NCBI RefSeq assembly: GCF_022846615.1
Contig: NZ_AP025637.1
Span: forward strand, 1,730,501 to 1,794,500
Length of the DNA: 64,000 nt
Origin: Roseomonas fluvialis
GTDB lineage: Bacteria; Pseudomonadota; Alphaproteobacteria; Acetobacterales; Acetobacteraceae
Direction of reading: 5' to 3'
Shown here: one piece after another, positions 43,254 through 51,506 of the stretch
Layout of the letters: each line of letters opens with the position of its first letter
Numbering within the stretch: position 1 is the first letter of the stretch
Translations under genes and position numbers: made by a program
Notes under the pieces: generated by a model
What the model was told of the DNA's origin: nothing
What the model saw: only the letters and a program-made list of their open reading frames with translations
Database searches by the model: none

Positions 43254-44207
43254 CTATTGCGGTTGAAGGCCGGCGGCACGCACCAGCGGGGCGAAGGATG
43301 CAAGCTCGTCGCGCACGAAGGCGGTGTAGCTCTCGGGCGTGGTGTCGGGCGGCGCGCCGCCCAGTTCTTCCAGCCGCGCGCGCGTCGCGGGGTCGGTCAG
43401 TACGGCGCGGATCTCGCGCGACAGGCGGTCCGTGATCGGCGCTGGCAGGCCCGCGGGCCCGGAGATGCCGAACCAGGCGTAGGAGACGACATCGAGCCCG
43501 CCCTCGCGCAGCGTCGGCAGGTCCGGGAAGCCGCCGGCGCGTTCGGCACCGCTGACGGCCAGCGCGCGCAGCGCACCGGCGCGCACATGCGGCCCGGCCG
43601 AGGGCAGGCTGTCGAGCATGGCCGGCACCACGCCGCCGATCAGGTCGGTCAACGCGGGGCCGGCGCCGCGATACGGGATGCTCTCGGTCCGTACGCCGAG
43701 CGCACCGGCGAGCCGCACGCCCGCGAGGTGCGACGACGTCCCGATGCCGGCCACGGCGAAGCGGATTTCCCCCGCCGCGCGGGCGGCCGCGGCGAAGTCG
43801 GCCAGCGTTCGGACGGGACTGGAAGGATTGACCAGAAGCACCGACGGGCTGCGCGCGATCATCGCGATATGCGTGAAGTCGCGCAGCGCATCGTAGGGAA
43901 TGTTCGGATAGAGCGCCGGCGAGACGCCATGCGAGGTGGAGGACGACACCACCAGCGCATAGCCGTCGGGTTCCGCCCGCGCGACCTGTTGCGCTCCGAG
44001 CGTGGCGCCCGCGCCGGCGCGGTTCTCGACCACGACCGGCTGGCCAAGCCGTGCACCCAGCCGTTCGGCCACGATGCGTCCGACCACGTCGGTGGTGCCG
44101 CCGGGTGCGAAGGGCACCACCAGGCGGATGGGCCGCGTGGGCCAGCTGCCCTGCGCGCGTGCGGACAGCGGCAGCAGGCCGACAGCGAGGGCGGCGCGGC
44201 GCTTCAT
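43254..44207 (-). CDS. Tripartite tricarboxylate transporter substrate-binding protein (Bug family)
   Basis: A periplasmic Bug receptor of 317 residues from the ATG at 44207, with signal MKRRAALAVGLLPLSARA and cleavage before QGSWP. VVPFAPGGTTDVVGRIVAE, ENRAGAGATLGAQQV and IPYRGAGPALTDLIGGVVPA identify the family. In-frame ATGs at 44225 and 44237 are alternatives without a good ribosome-binding site. A 16-codon frame with a good ribosome-binding site ends in ATGA at the 44207 start, pointing to coupling. The thiamine-diphosphate enzyme gene follows 10 bp later. Confidence 0.9.
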   Translation of the reverse strand: MKRRAALAVGLLPLSARAQGSWPTRPIRLVVPFAPGGTTDVVGRIVAERLGARLGQPVVVENRAGAGATLGAQQVARAEPDGYALVVSSSTSHGVSPALYPNIPYDALRDFTHIAMIARSPSVLLVNPSSPVRTLADFAAAARAAGEIRFAVAGIGTSSHLAGVRLAGALGVRTESIPYRGAGPALTDLIGGVVPAMLDSLPSAGPHVRAGALRALAVSGAERAGGFPDLPTLREGGLDVVSYAWFGISGPAGLPAPITDRLSREIRAVLTDPATRARLEELGGAPPDTTPESYTAFVRDELASFAPLVRAAGLQPQ

Positions 44208-44254
44208 GCGGCGCGCCGGCGCCATGCCGTGGCCCATTGGCGGCGTTCGATCAT
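44204..44254 (-). CDS. Possible 16-residue leader ORF coupled to the Bug receptor gene
   Basis: ATG at 44254 is preceded by AGGA at 8 bases' spacing and encodes MIERRQWATAWRRRAA before a TGA that overlaps the receptor ATG at 44207 (ATGA). The receptor start has no ribosome-binding site of its own. Either this is a leader peptide that loads ribosomes for the receptor, or the original receptor N-terminus was shifted by an indel. Confidence 0.4.
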   Translation of the reverse strand: MIERRQWATAWRRRAA

Positions 44255-44378
44255 GGACGTGTTCCTCGTTTCCTGGCGATCATCCTGCCGCAACGGCCGA
44301 AGGCCGCAAGGCTGAGCGGAGGTCAGCACCGATTCAACAGGTCGTCAGGCGGCACTGACCGCGGTGGCGGCCCGCGCG

Positions 44379-45356
44379 CTATTCCACGCTCACCCCGGCG
44401 CGCTGCACCACGGGGGCCCAGCGCGCGGCGTCCTCCGCCACGAAGCGCGCGAAGGCGGCGGGGCTTTCGCTCGGTTCGACATCGAGGCCGCCGGCTTCGA
44501 GCCGGCCGCGGATGCCCGGGTCGTTGATGGCGCCGGTCAGCGCCTCGAACAGCCGCTGCACGCGGTCGGGTGGCGTGCCGCCGGTGGTCAGGATGGCGTA
44601 CCAGGTGGCGGCCTGGATGTCGGGGAAGCCGGCCTCCCCGGTGGTCGGCAGATTCGGAATGGCGGCGTTGCGGCGCGGGCCGGCGATGGCCAGCGCGCGC
44701 ACCGTGCCGGCCTGGATCTGCGGCTGCATGGGGGCCAGCGCATTGGTGAAGACCTGGATGCGCCCGGCCACCACGTCGTTCATGGCGGGGCCGGTGCCGC
44801 GATAGGGCACGTGCTCCATCTCGACGCCCAGCACCTGCGTGATCAGCGCGCCGGCGGCATGGCCCGTGCTGCCGACGCCGGGGGATGCGTAGTTCAGCGG
44901 CGGGTTGGCGGCCTTCGCCACCGCCTGCAATTCGCGCAGGGTGGTGGCCTGCACCGACGGGTGCACGATGATGACATTGGCCCCGCTGCCCACCATGCCG
45001 ATCGGCGCAAAGGCGGTGGCGGGGTCATAGGGCAGGCGGCGGCGGACCAGCTGGTTGATGGTGAGGCTGCCAGAGCCGCCCAGCAGCAGCGTGTAGCCAT
45101 CGGGCGTGGCCTTCGCGACCACCTCGGCCCCCAGCGCGCCGCCGGCGCCGCCGCGGTTCTCGATCACCACGGATTGGCCGAGGCGCTGGCCCATGCCCTC
45201 GGCGATCAGGCGGCCGACGATGTCGTTGGTGCCGCCCGGCGGCCACGGAATGACAAGGCGCAGCGGACGATCGGGGAAGGCCTGGGCGAGGGCGGGCAGG
45301 GGCAGGGCGGCGGCGAGCGCCAGGGCGGCCCGGCGGCCAGGGCGGAAGGCGGTCAT
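44379..45356 (-). CDS. Tripartite tricarboxylate transporter substrate-binding protein (Bug family)
   Basis: A 325-residue Bug/TctC receptor. The signal peptide TAFRPGRRAALALAAALPLP ends at ALA-Q near 26. VIPWPPGGTNDIVGRLIAEG, ENRGGAGGALGAEVV and VPYRGTGPAMNDVVAGRIQV are diagnostic. AAGGG lies about 8 bases before the ATG at 45356; an in-frame ATG at 45362 is possible. It lies upstream of the other receptor gene on the same strand with a gap of about 120 bp. Ligand unknown. Confidence 0.92.
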   Translation of the reverse strand: MTAFRPGRRAALALAAALPLPALAQAFPDRPLRLVIPWPPGGTNDIVGRLIAEGMGQRLGQSVVIENRGGAGGALGAEVVAKATPDGYTLLLGGSGSLTINQLVRRRLPYDPATAFAPIGMVGSGANVIIVHPSVQATTLRELQAVAKAANPPLNYASPGVGSTGHAAGALITQVLGVEMEHVPYRGTGPAMNDVVAGRIQVFTNALAPMQPQIQAGTVRALAIAGPRRNAAIPNLPTTGEAGFPDIQAATWYAILTTGGTPPDRVQRLFEALTGAINDPGIRGRLEAGGLDVEPSESPAAFARFVAEDAARWAPVVQRAGVSVE

Positions 45357-45505
45357 GGACATTCCCTTCGTGGCGCCGTCGCGTCCCGGCGCGGCGCATT
45401 GGCCGCAGGCTGGCGGCGCCGTGCGGGACTGTCCAGCCCTGCCGGCGGATGACCCGGCACGCCGCATCGGGTCCGGGCGGTTCCGCCTGCGCGGACCGGG
45501 TCCAG

Positions 45506-45567
45506 GGCAGATCCCGATCGGCTGGAACCATCCGATCGGGGAAAACTGCGCGCGGAGCCGGCGCTAG
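45506..45567 (+). repeat. Interspersed palindromic repeat, copy 3 (14-nt loop family)
   Basis: Contains CCCGATC (45513-45519) and GATCGGG (45534-45540) with a 14-base loop ending CATCC, as in the copies at 16183-16221 and 21959-22038. Its far end contains CTAG, which gives the TAG stop of the minus-strand flavin reductase gene. Confidence 0.65.
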
Positions 45568-46202
45568 CGCGTGGCCTTCTTTGCCGCCCACTCGGCCTCG
45601 GACATGCGAGGCACCTCGATACGGTCGGTGGTGCGGGCATACCAGCCGCGGCCATGCATGCGCCCCACCAGGTCGAGCTTCGGCGTGTCCACATAGTACT
45701 TCGCGGCATCCAGCACGCAGTCGTCGCGGATATCCATGGCCAGCACGCGGCCGAGCACGATGGTGTGGCCGCGCGTGGGCACGAACTGGAAGATCTCGCA
45801 CTCCAGCGCGATCGGGCTCTCGGCGATGCGCGGCACGGCCACGCGCGCGGATGGCACGGCGGTGAGGCCGGCTTCCGTGATCTCGCTGACGCCGGGGGGG
45901 AAATCCACGGCGGTGATGTTCATCGCCTCCACCGTCGCGGCGGAAACCAGGTTCACCACGAACTGGCCGGTCGCCTCGATGTTCGCGAGCGTGTCCTTGG
46001 GCGTACCCGGCTTACGCGCCGCGCAGCCGATCGCGACCACCACCGGGTTGTCGGAGAACACGTTGAAGAAGGAATAGGGGGCCGCGTTCACCACGCCGTC
46101 GCGGTCCTGGCTGACCACCCAGGCGACCGGGCGCGGCACGACCGAGGCGACGCAAAGCTTGTAGGCCTGGTCGTGCGGGATCTTGTCGAAGTCGAACAGC
46201 AT
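45564..46202 (-). CDS. Flavin reductase family protein
   Basis: A 212-residue FMN-binding split-barrel protein of the flavin reductase/DIM6 family. The FMN region is RPVAWVVSQDRDGVVNAAPY (about 24-43) with SFFNVFSDNPVVVAIG following, and GHTIVLGRVLAMDI near 142. Members reduce FMN for partner monooxygenases or act as decarboxylase-like proteins. Gene order places it 14 bp after a 2-hydroxyacid dehydrogenase gene, so the two likely share a transcript. Its stop lies inside a repeat. Confidence 0.88.
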   Translation of the reverse strand: MLFDFDKIPHDQAYKLCVASVVPRPVAWVVSQDRDGVVNAAPYSFFNVFSDNPVVVAIGCAARKPGTPKDTLANIEATGQFVVNLVSAATVEAMNITAVDFPPGVSEITEAGLTAVPSARVAVPRIAESPIALECEIFQFVPTRGHTIVLGRVLAMDIRDDCVLDAAKYYVDTPKLDLVGRMHGRGWYARTTDRIEVPRMSEAEWAAKKATR

Positions 46203-46216
46203 GGGGTGCGGGTCCT

Positions 46217-47194
46217 TCAGGCGGCGCGGTGCGGCGGGTTGGTGCCCTTCAGCAGCAGGGCCTCGAGGTTGACGATGCAGCGTTCGCCCATGGCGGCGCG
46301 CGTCTCGATGGTGGCGGAGCCGAGATGCGGCAGCAGGGCCACGTTCTCGAGGCCGAAGTAGCCGGGATCGACCTTGGGCTCGGCGGTATAGACGTCGAGG
46401 CCGGCGGCGCGGATGTGGCCGGACTTGAGCGCGGCGACCAGGGCTTCGTCATCCACCGACGGCCCGCGGCCGGTGTTGATGACGATGGCACCCGTCTTCA
46501 TCTTCGCCAGCCGCGTCGCATTCAGCCACTTGCGGGTCGCGTCCCCGCCCGGGACATGCATGGAGATCACGTCGATCGCCGGCAGGAAGGTGTCCTCGCT
46601 CGCGTGGAAGACCGCACCCTTCTCCAGCTCCGGCGCGGCGCGCTGGACGTCGTGGTAGTGGATGGTCATCTGCATGCCACGTGCCATGTCGGCCAGCTCG
46701 CGGCCGATGCGCCCGAAGCCCAGCACGCCGAGAGTCTTGCCCTGCAGGGTCACGCCCATGAGCTGCGTCGGCGCCCAGCCTTCCCACTTGCCGGCGCGAA
46801 CCATGCGCTCGCCCTCGCCGGCGCGGCGCGCGGCCATCAGCATCAGGGTGAAGGCGGTCTCGGCGGTGGCGAAGGACAGCACCTCGGGCGTGTGGGTCAC
46901 GGCGATGCCGCGCGCCTTCGCCGCATCCAGCGCGATGTGGTCGGTGCCGACGCTGAAGGTCGTGATGATCTTCACGCTGTCGGGCAGGGCGGCGATGGTC
47001 TGCGCATTCATCGGGTCGCCAGCGGCGCAGAGCACGCCGGCGGCACCAGCCTCGGAGGCGCGGCGCGCGATCTCGGCGCCGTCGCGGAACCATGGCGTGT
47101 CGGCGCTGTTCAGCCGCGCGTCGAACAGGGACGACAGGCGTGCCTCCACATCATCGGGCAGCTTGCGGGTGACGAGGACGACCGGCTTGGCCAT
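46217..47194 (-). CDS. D-2-hydroxyacid dehydrogenase (glyoxylate/hydroxypyruvate reductase-like)
   Basis: A 325-residue NAD(P)-dependent D-2-hydroxyacid dehydrogenase, probably reducing glyoxylate or hydroxypyruvate. The dinucleotide motif GVLGFGRIGRELADMARGM sits near 149-167. Catalytic residues should be Arg in INTGRGPSVDDEALV near 235, Glu in YTAEPKVD near 263 and His in LLPHLGSAT near 283. AGGAAG about 6 bases before the ATG supports the start; longer frames upstream are antisense. First gene of a two-gene operon with flavin reductase. Confidence 0.91.
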   Translation of the reverse strand: MAKPVVLVTRKLPDDVEARLSSLFDARLNSADTPWFRDGAEIARRASEAGAAGVLCAAGDPMNAQTIAALPDSVKIITTFSVGTDHIALDAAKARGIAVTHTPEVLSFATAETAFTLMLMAARRAGEGERMVRAGKWEGWAPTQLMGVTLQGKTLGVLGFGRIGRELADMARGMQMTIHYHDVQRAAPELEKGAVFHASEDTFLPAIDVISMHVPGGDATRKWLNATRLAKMKTGAIVINTGRGPSVDDEALVAALKSGHIRAAGLDVYTAEPKVDPGYFGLENVALLPHLGSATIETRAAMGERCIVNLEALLLKGTNPPHRAA

Positions 47195-47318
47195 GGAACG
47201 CTTCCTGCATGAACGGTTCGGTTGCGCGGCGCATAGCGCGCCCGGCCCCGTCTTGCCAGGGGGCGACCGAGGGGGCAGGGTCCGGCCCGGTTCCACGGCA
47301 GCGTGAAGGAATGGGCGA

Positions 47319-48110
47319 ATGGATCTCGGTCTGAAGGGCAAGCGCGCACTGGTGATGGGCGGGGCGAAGGGCCTCGGGCGGTCGATTGCCGATGCGCTGG
47401 CGGCCGAAGGCGCCGTGCTGACCATCAGCGGGCGCGACGCGGCCGCGATGGAGAAGGCAGCGGGCGAACTGAAGGCGCTCGGTGCGCAGGGTGTGGTCAC
47501 CGTGGTCGCGGACGTGTCCTCCGGCGAGCAGATGGACATGCTGGCCGACACCGCGACGAAGGCGATGGGCGGTGTGGATATCCTGGTGCTGAACCACGGC
47601 GGACCGCCGGTCTGTACGGCCTCCGACATGAAGGAGGAGGACCTGGTCAAGTGGTTCCAGAACATCGTGGTCTCGCCGATCCGCATCACCATGCGGCTGA
47701 TGCCCGCGATGCGCGCGCAGAAGTACGGGCGCGTGATCGTGGTGGGGTCGTCGGGCATGCAGCACCCGATCCCGACGCTGGCGCTGTCGAATACGCTGCG
47801 CGCGTCGATCTGGGCCTGGCTCAAGACGCTTTCGGCGGAAGTGGCGGCGGATGGAGTCACGATGAACATCCTCGCCCCCGGGTCGATCCTGACTGACCGC
47901 ATCACGCAGACCGCCACGGTGCGCGCGCAGAAGGCGGGTGTCAGCGTCGAGGAGGAAGTGGCGCGCGCCGGCAAGGAAGTGCCCGCGGGGCGCATCGGCC
48001 AGCCCGGCGAATACGGCCCGATGGGCGCCTTCCTGGCCGGGACCACCGGCGCCTACATCACGGGTACCATGGTGCGGGTGGACGGCGGGCGTGTGCGCTC
48101 GATGCTGTGA
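47319..48110 (+). CDS. SDR family oxidoreductase with atypical active site
   Basis: A 263-residue short-chain dehydrogenase fold. The NAD(P) motif GGAKGLGRSIADAL is near 14-27 and LVLNHGGPP replaces the usual NNAG near 88. The catalytic region reads VGSSGMQHPIPTLALSNTLR: where classical members have YxxxK, this has SNTLR, so the Tyr and Lys are both missing. A known SDR branch shares this SNxxR pattern. The reaction is therefore unclear. It is followed after a strong hairpin by the hydantoin-type genes. Confidence 0.87.
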   Translation: MDLGLKGKRALVMGGAKGLGRSIADALAAEGAVLTISGRDAAAMEKAAGELKALGAQGVVTVVADVSSGEQMDMLADTATKAMGGVDILVLNHGGPPVCTASDMKEEDLVKWFQNIVVSPIRITMRLMPAMRAQKYGRVIVVGSSGMQHPIPTLALSNTLRASIWAWLKTLSAEVAADGVTMNILAPGSILTDRITQTATVRAQKAGVSVEEEVARAGKEVPAGRIGQPGEYGPMGAFLAGTTGAYITGTMVRVDGGRVRSML

Positions 48111-48116
48111 GTGACC

Positions 48117-48140
48117 GGCGGGGCGCCGGCGCGCCCCGCC
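48117..48140 (+). terminator. Perfect 10-bp GC hairpin between SDR and M20 hydrolase genes
   Basis: GGCGGGGCGC (48117-48126), loop CGGC, GCGCCCCGCC (48131-48140): a perfect stem starting 7 bases after the SDR stop. No T-run follows. It could limit read-through into the downstream hydrolase/hydantoinase operon or protect an mRNA end. Confidence 0.45.
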
Positions 48141-48171
48141 ACCTGCTTCCGTGCTGCCGAGGATCGCGACG

Positions 48172-49437
48172 ATGCTGCCGAACCTGACGCCCGATGTGGA
48201 TCTGGCCGCGGAGCTGTTTGCCGGGCTGCGCGCCGGCAGCGCGGATGGCGAGGGCGTGACGCGCGAGGCCTATGGCCCCGGCGAACGCATGGCGCATGCG
48301 CTGGTGCGCGCGGCCGCGGATCGCATCGGGCTCGAGAGCAGCGTCGATGTCGCGGGCAACCTCTACATGACGCTGCCGGGGACGGATCGCGCGGCGAAGC
48401 GGATCATCATCGGCAGCCACCTGGACAGCGTGCGCAACGGTGGCAACTACGATGGCGCCGCCGGCGTGCTGGCGGGCATGGCGGCAGTGGCCGGGATGAA
48501 GCGCGCGGGCTTCGTGCCGGGGCGTGACGTCACGGTCATGGCGATCCGCGCGGAGGAGGCCGGCGCCTGGTTCCCGGTCTCCTATCCCGGGTCGCGCATG
48601 GCGCTCGGGCTGATGAAGCCCGACGGGCTTGCGATCGCTCGGCAGGACAGCGGCCGCGCGCTGGCCGACCACATGCGCGAGGAAGGCTTCGACCCGGACG
48701 CGGTGGCGCGCGGCGAACACGCGATCGGCCCGCACAATGTCGCGGCTTATCTGGAACTGCATATCGAACAGGGGCCGGTGCTGGACGCGGAACGCATCCC
48801 GGTCGGCATCGTGACCGGCATTCCCGGCAGCCGGCGGCTGCGCGCGGCGCGTGTGGTCGGCGAGACCAATCATTCGGGCGGCACGCCGCGCAAGTACCGC
48901 CGCGATGCGGCTGCGGCGCTGGCGGAACTGGCGTATCGCATGGACGAGGAATGGTGCCGGCTCGATGCCATGGGGCACGTGCTGGTGTGCACCTTCTGCA
49001 CCATGGCGACGACGGCGGAGGCCGGTTTCACCAAGATCGCCGGCGAGGCGACCTTCCAGTTGGATGTGCGCAGCGTCTCGCCCCACGCCTGCGACATGAT
49101 GTTCGAAGCGCTGCACCGTTTCATGGACGAGATCGCCGCGCGCCGCGGCGTGCGCTTCGATAACGGACCGGAGACCGGCAGCCGCGCGAGCCCGATGGAC
49201 GCGGACATACGCGCCGGGCTGCGGCGCGCCGCGCAGGCGCTGGGCATTCCGCATCGCGAGATGGCGTCGGGCGGCGGCCACGACGCGGCCGCCTTCGCCG
49301 AGGCGAAAATCCCGGCCGGCATGCTGTTCGTGCGCAACCAGCACGGCAGCCACAATCCGAAGGAAGACATGCGTATGGAAGACTTCGCGGCGGCTTGTGC
49401 CGTGGTGCAGCGCTGGGCGGCGGAGGCCGCGCAGTGA
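48172..49437 (+). CDS. M20 Zn-dependent hydrolase, N-carbamoyl-L-amino-acid hydrolase/allantoate amidohydrolase-like
   Basis: A 421-residue M20-type amidohydrolase (AmaB/HyuC/AllC group) that cleaves N-carbamoyl amino acids, ureidopropionate or allantoate. Metal-binding segments are GSHLDSVRNGGNYDGAAGV near 80-98, AIRAEEAGAWFP near 125, LELHIEQGPVLD near 193 and a late QHGSHNPKED near 386. Substrate and dimer-interface residues include the SGGTPRKYRRDA loop. ATG at 48172 follows GAGGA by about 8 bases. It is coupled by GTGA to the hydantoinase A gene, which gives a plausible ring-opening plus decarbamoylation route. Confidence 0.9.
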   Translation: MLPNLTPDVDLAAELFAGLRAGSADGEGVTREAYGPGERMAHALVRAAADRIGLESSVDVAGNLYMTLPGTDRAAKRIIIGSHLDSVRNGGNYDGAAGVLAGMAAVAGMKRAGFVPGRDVTVMAIRAEEAGAWFPVSYPGSRMALGLMKPDGLAIARQDSGRALADHMREEGFDPDAVARGEHAIGPHNVAAYLELHIEQGPVLDAERIPVGIVTGIPGSRRLRAARVVGETNHSGGTPRKYRRDAAAALAELAYRMDEEWCRLDAMGHVLVCTFCTMATTAEAGFTKIAGEATFQLDVRSVSPHACDMMFEALHRFMDEIAARRGVRFDNGPETGSRASPMDADIRAGLRRAAQALGIPHREMASGGGHDAAAFAEAKIPAGMLFVRNQHGSHNPKEDMRMEDFAAACAVVQRWAAEAAQ

Positions 49438-51506
49438 CCGCGCGCCTGGCCGTCGATATCGGCGGAACCTTCACCGACCTGGCCATCGAGCGCGGCGACC
49501 AGCGCTGGACCGCCAAGGTGTTGACCACGCCAGCCGCGCCCGAGAAGGGCGTGCTGGAGGGTGTTGCGCAGGTGCTGGCCAAGGCCGGGATGGCGCCGGC
49601 GGATCTCGCACTGGTCATCCACGGCACGACGCTCGCGACGAACGCGATCATCGAACGCAAGGGTGCGAAGACCGCGCTGTTGACGACCGATGGCTTCCGC
49701 GACGTGCTCGCGCTGGCGAACGAGGCGCGCTACGACCAGTACGACCTCAACATCGAATTGCCGCAGCCGCTGGTGCGCCGTCGCTGGCGCGTGAGCGTGC
49801 CGGAACGCCTCGACAATACCGGCAAGGTGCTGGTGCCCCTGGATGAAGCCGCGGTGCGCGCGCAGATTGAGTTCCTGAAGGGCGAGGGGATCGAGAGCCT
49901 GGCGATCGGCTTCCTCCATGCCTTCGTGAACCCTGCGCATGAACGCCGCGCGGCCGAGATCGTGCGGGAGATGTGGCCGGGGATGCCGGTCTCGCTGTCC
50001 TCCGATGTCTCGCCCGAGATGCGCGAATGGGAGCGCTTCTCCACCACCGTCGCCAATGCCTACGTGCAGCCGTTGATGGCGACCTATCTGGGCCGGCTCG
50101 AGACCGGGCTGCGCGCGGCGGGGGTTTCCTGCCCGCTGTTCCTGATGCTTTCGGGCGGTGGGCTCACCACCATCGAGACGGCGTCGCGCTTCCCGATCCG
50201 CCTGGTGGAATCCGGCCCGGCGGGGGGTGCCATTTTCTCGGCGTTCGTCGCGAAGCAGCGCGGCTTCGACAAGGTGCTGTCCTTCGACATGGGCGGCACC
50301 ACGGCGAAGATCTGCCTGATCGATTCCTTCCAGCCGCAGGCGTCGCGCACCTTCGAAGTCGCGCGCGTCGGGCGCTTCAAGAAGGGATCCGGTCTGCCGC
50401 TGCGCATCCCGGTGATCGAGATGGTGGAGATTGGCGCCGGCGGCGGTTCCATCGCGCAGGTGGACAGCATGGGGCGCATCCAGGTGGGGCCGGAATCCGC
50501 CGGCGCCGATCCGGGGCCGGCCTGCTACGGGCGTGGCGGCACGCATCCGGCGGTGACGGATGCGAACCTGTCGCTCGGGCGCTACGAGCCGAACCTGTTC
50601 GCGGGTGGGTCGCTGCCGTTGAAGCCGGACCTGTCGCGCGCGGCGCTGGCCGAACATGTCGGCAGCAAGCTTGGCCTGTCGGGCGACATGGCCGGGCTCG
50701 GTGTGGTCGAGATGGTCGATGAGAACATGGCAAACGCCGCGCGCGTGCACGCCATTGAATCCGGCAAGGGCTACGAGGGCCGCATCGTCATTGCCTTCGG
50801 CGGTGGTGGGCCGGTGCATGGCTATCGCGTGGCGGAGAAGATCGGCGTGAAGCGCATGCTGGTGCCCTCCGGCGCCGGCGTCGGGTCCGCGATCGGCTTC
50901 CTGCGCGCGCCCGTGGCGTATGAGGTGGTGAAGTCGCTGTACCAGCGCTTCGGGACCTTCGACCTTGCCGCGGTGAACGGGCTGCTGGCGTCGATGTCGG
51001 CGGAAGCGACGAAGGTGGTCGCCGAGGGCGCCTTCGACGCGCCGGTCGAGGAAACGCGCATCGCCTACATGCGCTACGTCGGGCAGGGGCACGAAATTTC
51101 CGTCCCGCTGCCCTCGCGTGCGCTGACTGCGGCCGACGTGGCCGAGATTCGCGCGCTGTACGACAGCGAATACACGCGCTTCTACGACCGGCCTGTGCCG
51201 GGGTCGGATGTGGAAATCCTGTCCTTCGCCGTCACCGTGCGCACGGTCGAAGCGCCGGTGAACCCTGCCGCGCCGGTTGCCGACAGCGCGGCGCCGAAGC
51301 CGATCCGCACCCACATGGTTCGCGACACCGCCAGCGGCGAAGTGACCGAATGGCCGGTTTATGACCGCGACCACATGACACCCGGCGCGACCATCGCCGG
51401 CCCCGCCATCGTGGCGGAAGCCGAGACCAGCACGCTGGTGGGGCCAGGCTGGACCTGCCGGATGGATGGGCTGGGCTACCTCGACCTGACGCAGGAGGCC
51501 GCGTGA
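49434..51506 (+). CDS. hyuA: Hydantoinase/oxoprolinase family protein, subunit A
   Basis: A 690-residue ATP-dependent hydantoinase/5-oxoprolinase/acetone-carboxylase-type subunit of the ASKHA fold. The N-terminal phosphate-binding DIGGTFTDLAIERGD near 6-20, HGTTLATNAIIERKGAKTAL near 62-81 and DMGGTTAKICLID near 285 are diagnostic. Starts at a GTG overlapping the hydrolase stop by 4 bp. It opens a cyclic amide (N-methylhydantoin, oxoproline) or carboxylates a ketone together with subunit B. The substrate is open, although the preceding carbamoylase-like gene favours hydantoins. Confidence 0.93.
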   Translation: MTARLAVDIGGTFTDLAIERGDQRWTAKVLTTPAAPEKGVLEGVAQVLAKAGMAPADLALVIHGTTLATNAIIERKGAKTALLTTDGFRDVLALANEARYDQYDLNIELPQPLVRRRWRVSVPERLDNTGKVLVPLDEAAVRAQIEFLKGEGIESLAIGFLHAFVNPAHERRAAEIVREMWPGMPVSLSSDVSPEMREWERFSTTVANAYVQPLMATYLGRLETGLRAAGVSCPLFLMLSGGGLTTIETASRFPIRLVESGPAGGAIFSAFVAKQRGFDKVLSFDMGGTTAKICLIDSFQPQASRTFEVARVGRFKKGSGLPLRIPVIEMVEIGAGGGSIAQVDSMGRIQVGPESAGADPGPACYGRGGTHPAVTDANLSLGRYEPNLFAGGSLPLKPDLSRAALAEHVGSKLGLSGDMAGLGVVEMVDENMANAARVHAIESGKGYEGRIVIAFGGGGPVHGYRVAEKIGVKRMLVPSGAGVGSAIGFLRAPVAYEVVKSLYQRFGTFDLAAVNGLLASMSAEATKVVAEGAFDAPVEETRIAYMRYVGQGHEISVPLPSRALTAADVAEIRALYDSEYTRFYDRPVPGSDVEILSFAVTVRTVEAPVNPAAPVADSAAPKPIRTHMVRDTASGEVTEWPVYDRDHMTPGATIAGPAIVAEAETSTLVGPGWTCRMDGLGYLDLTQEAA

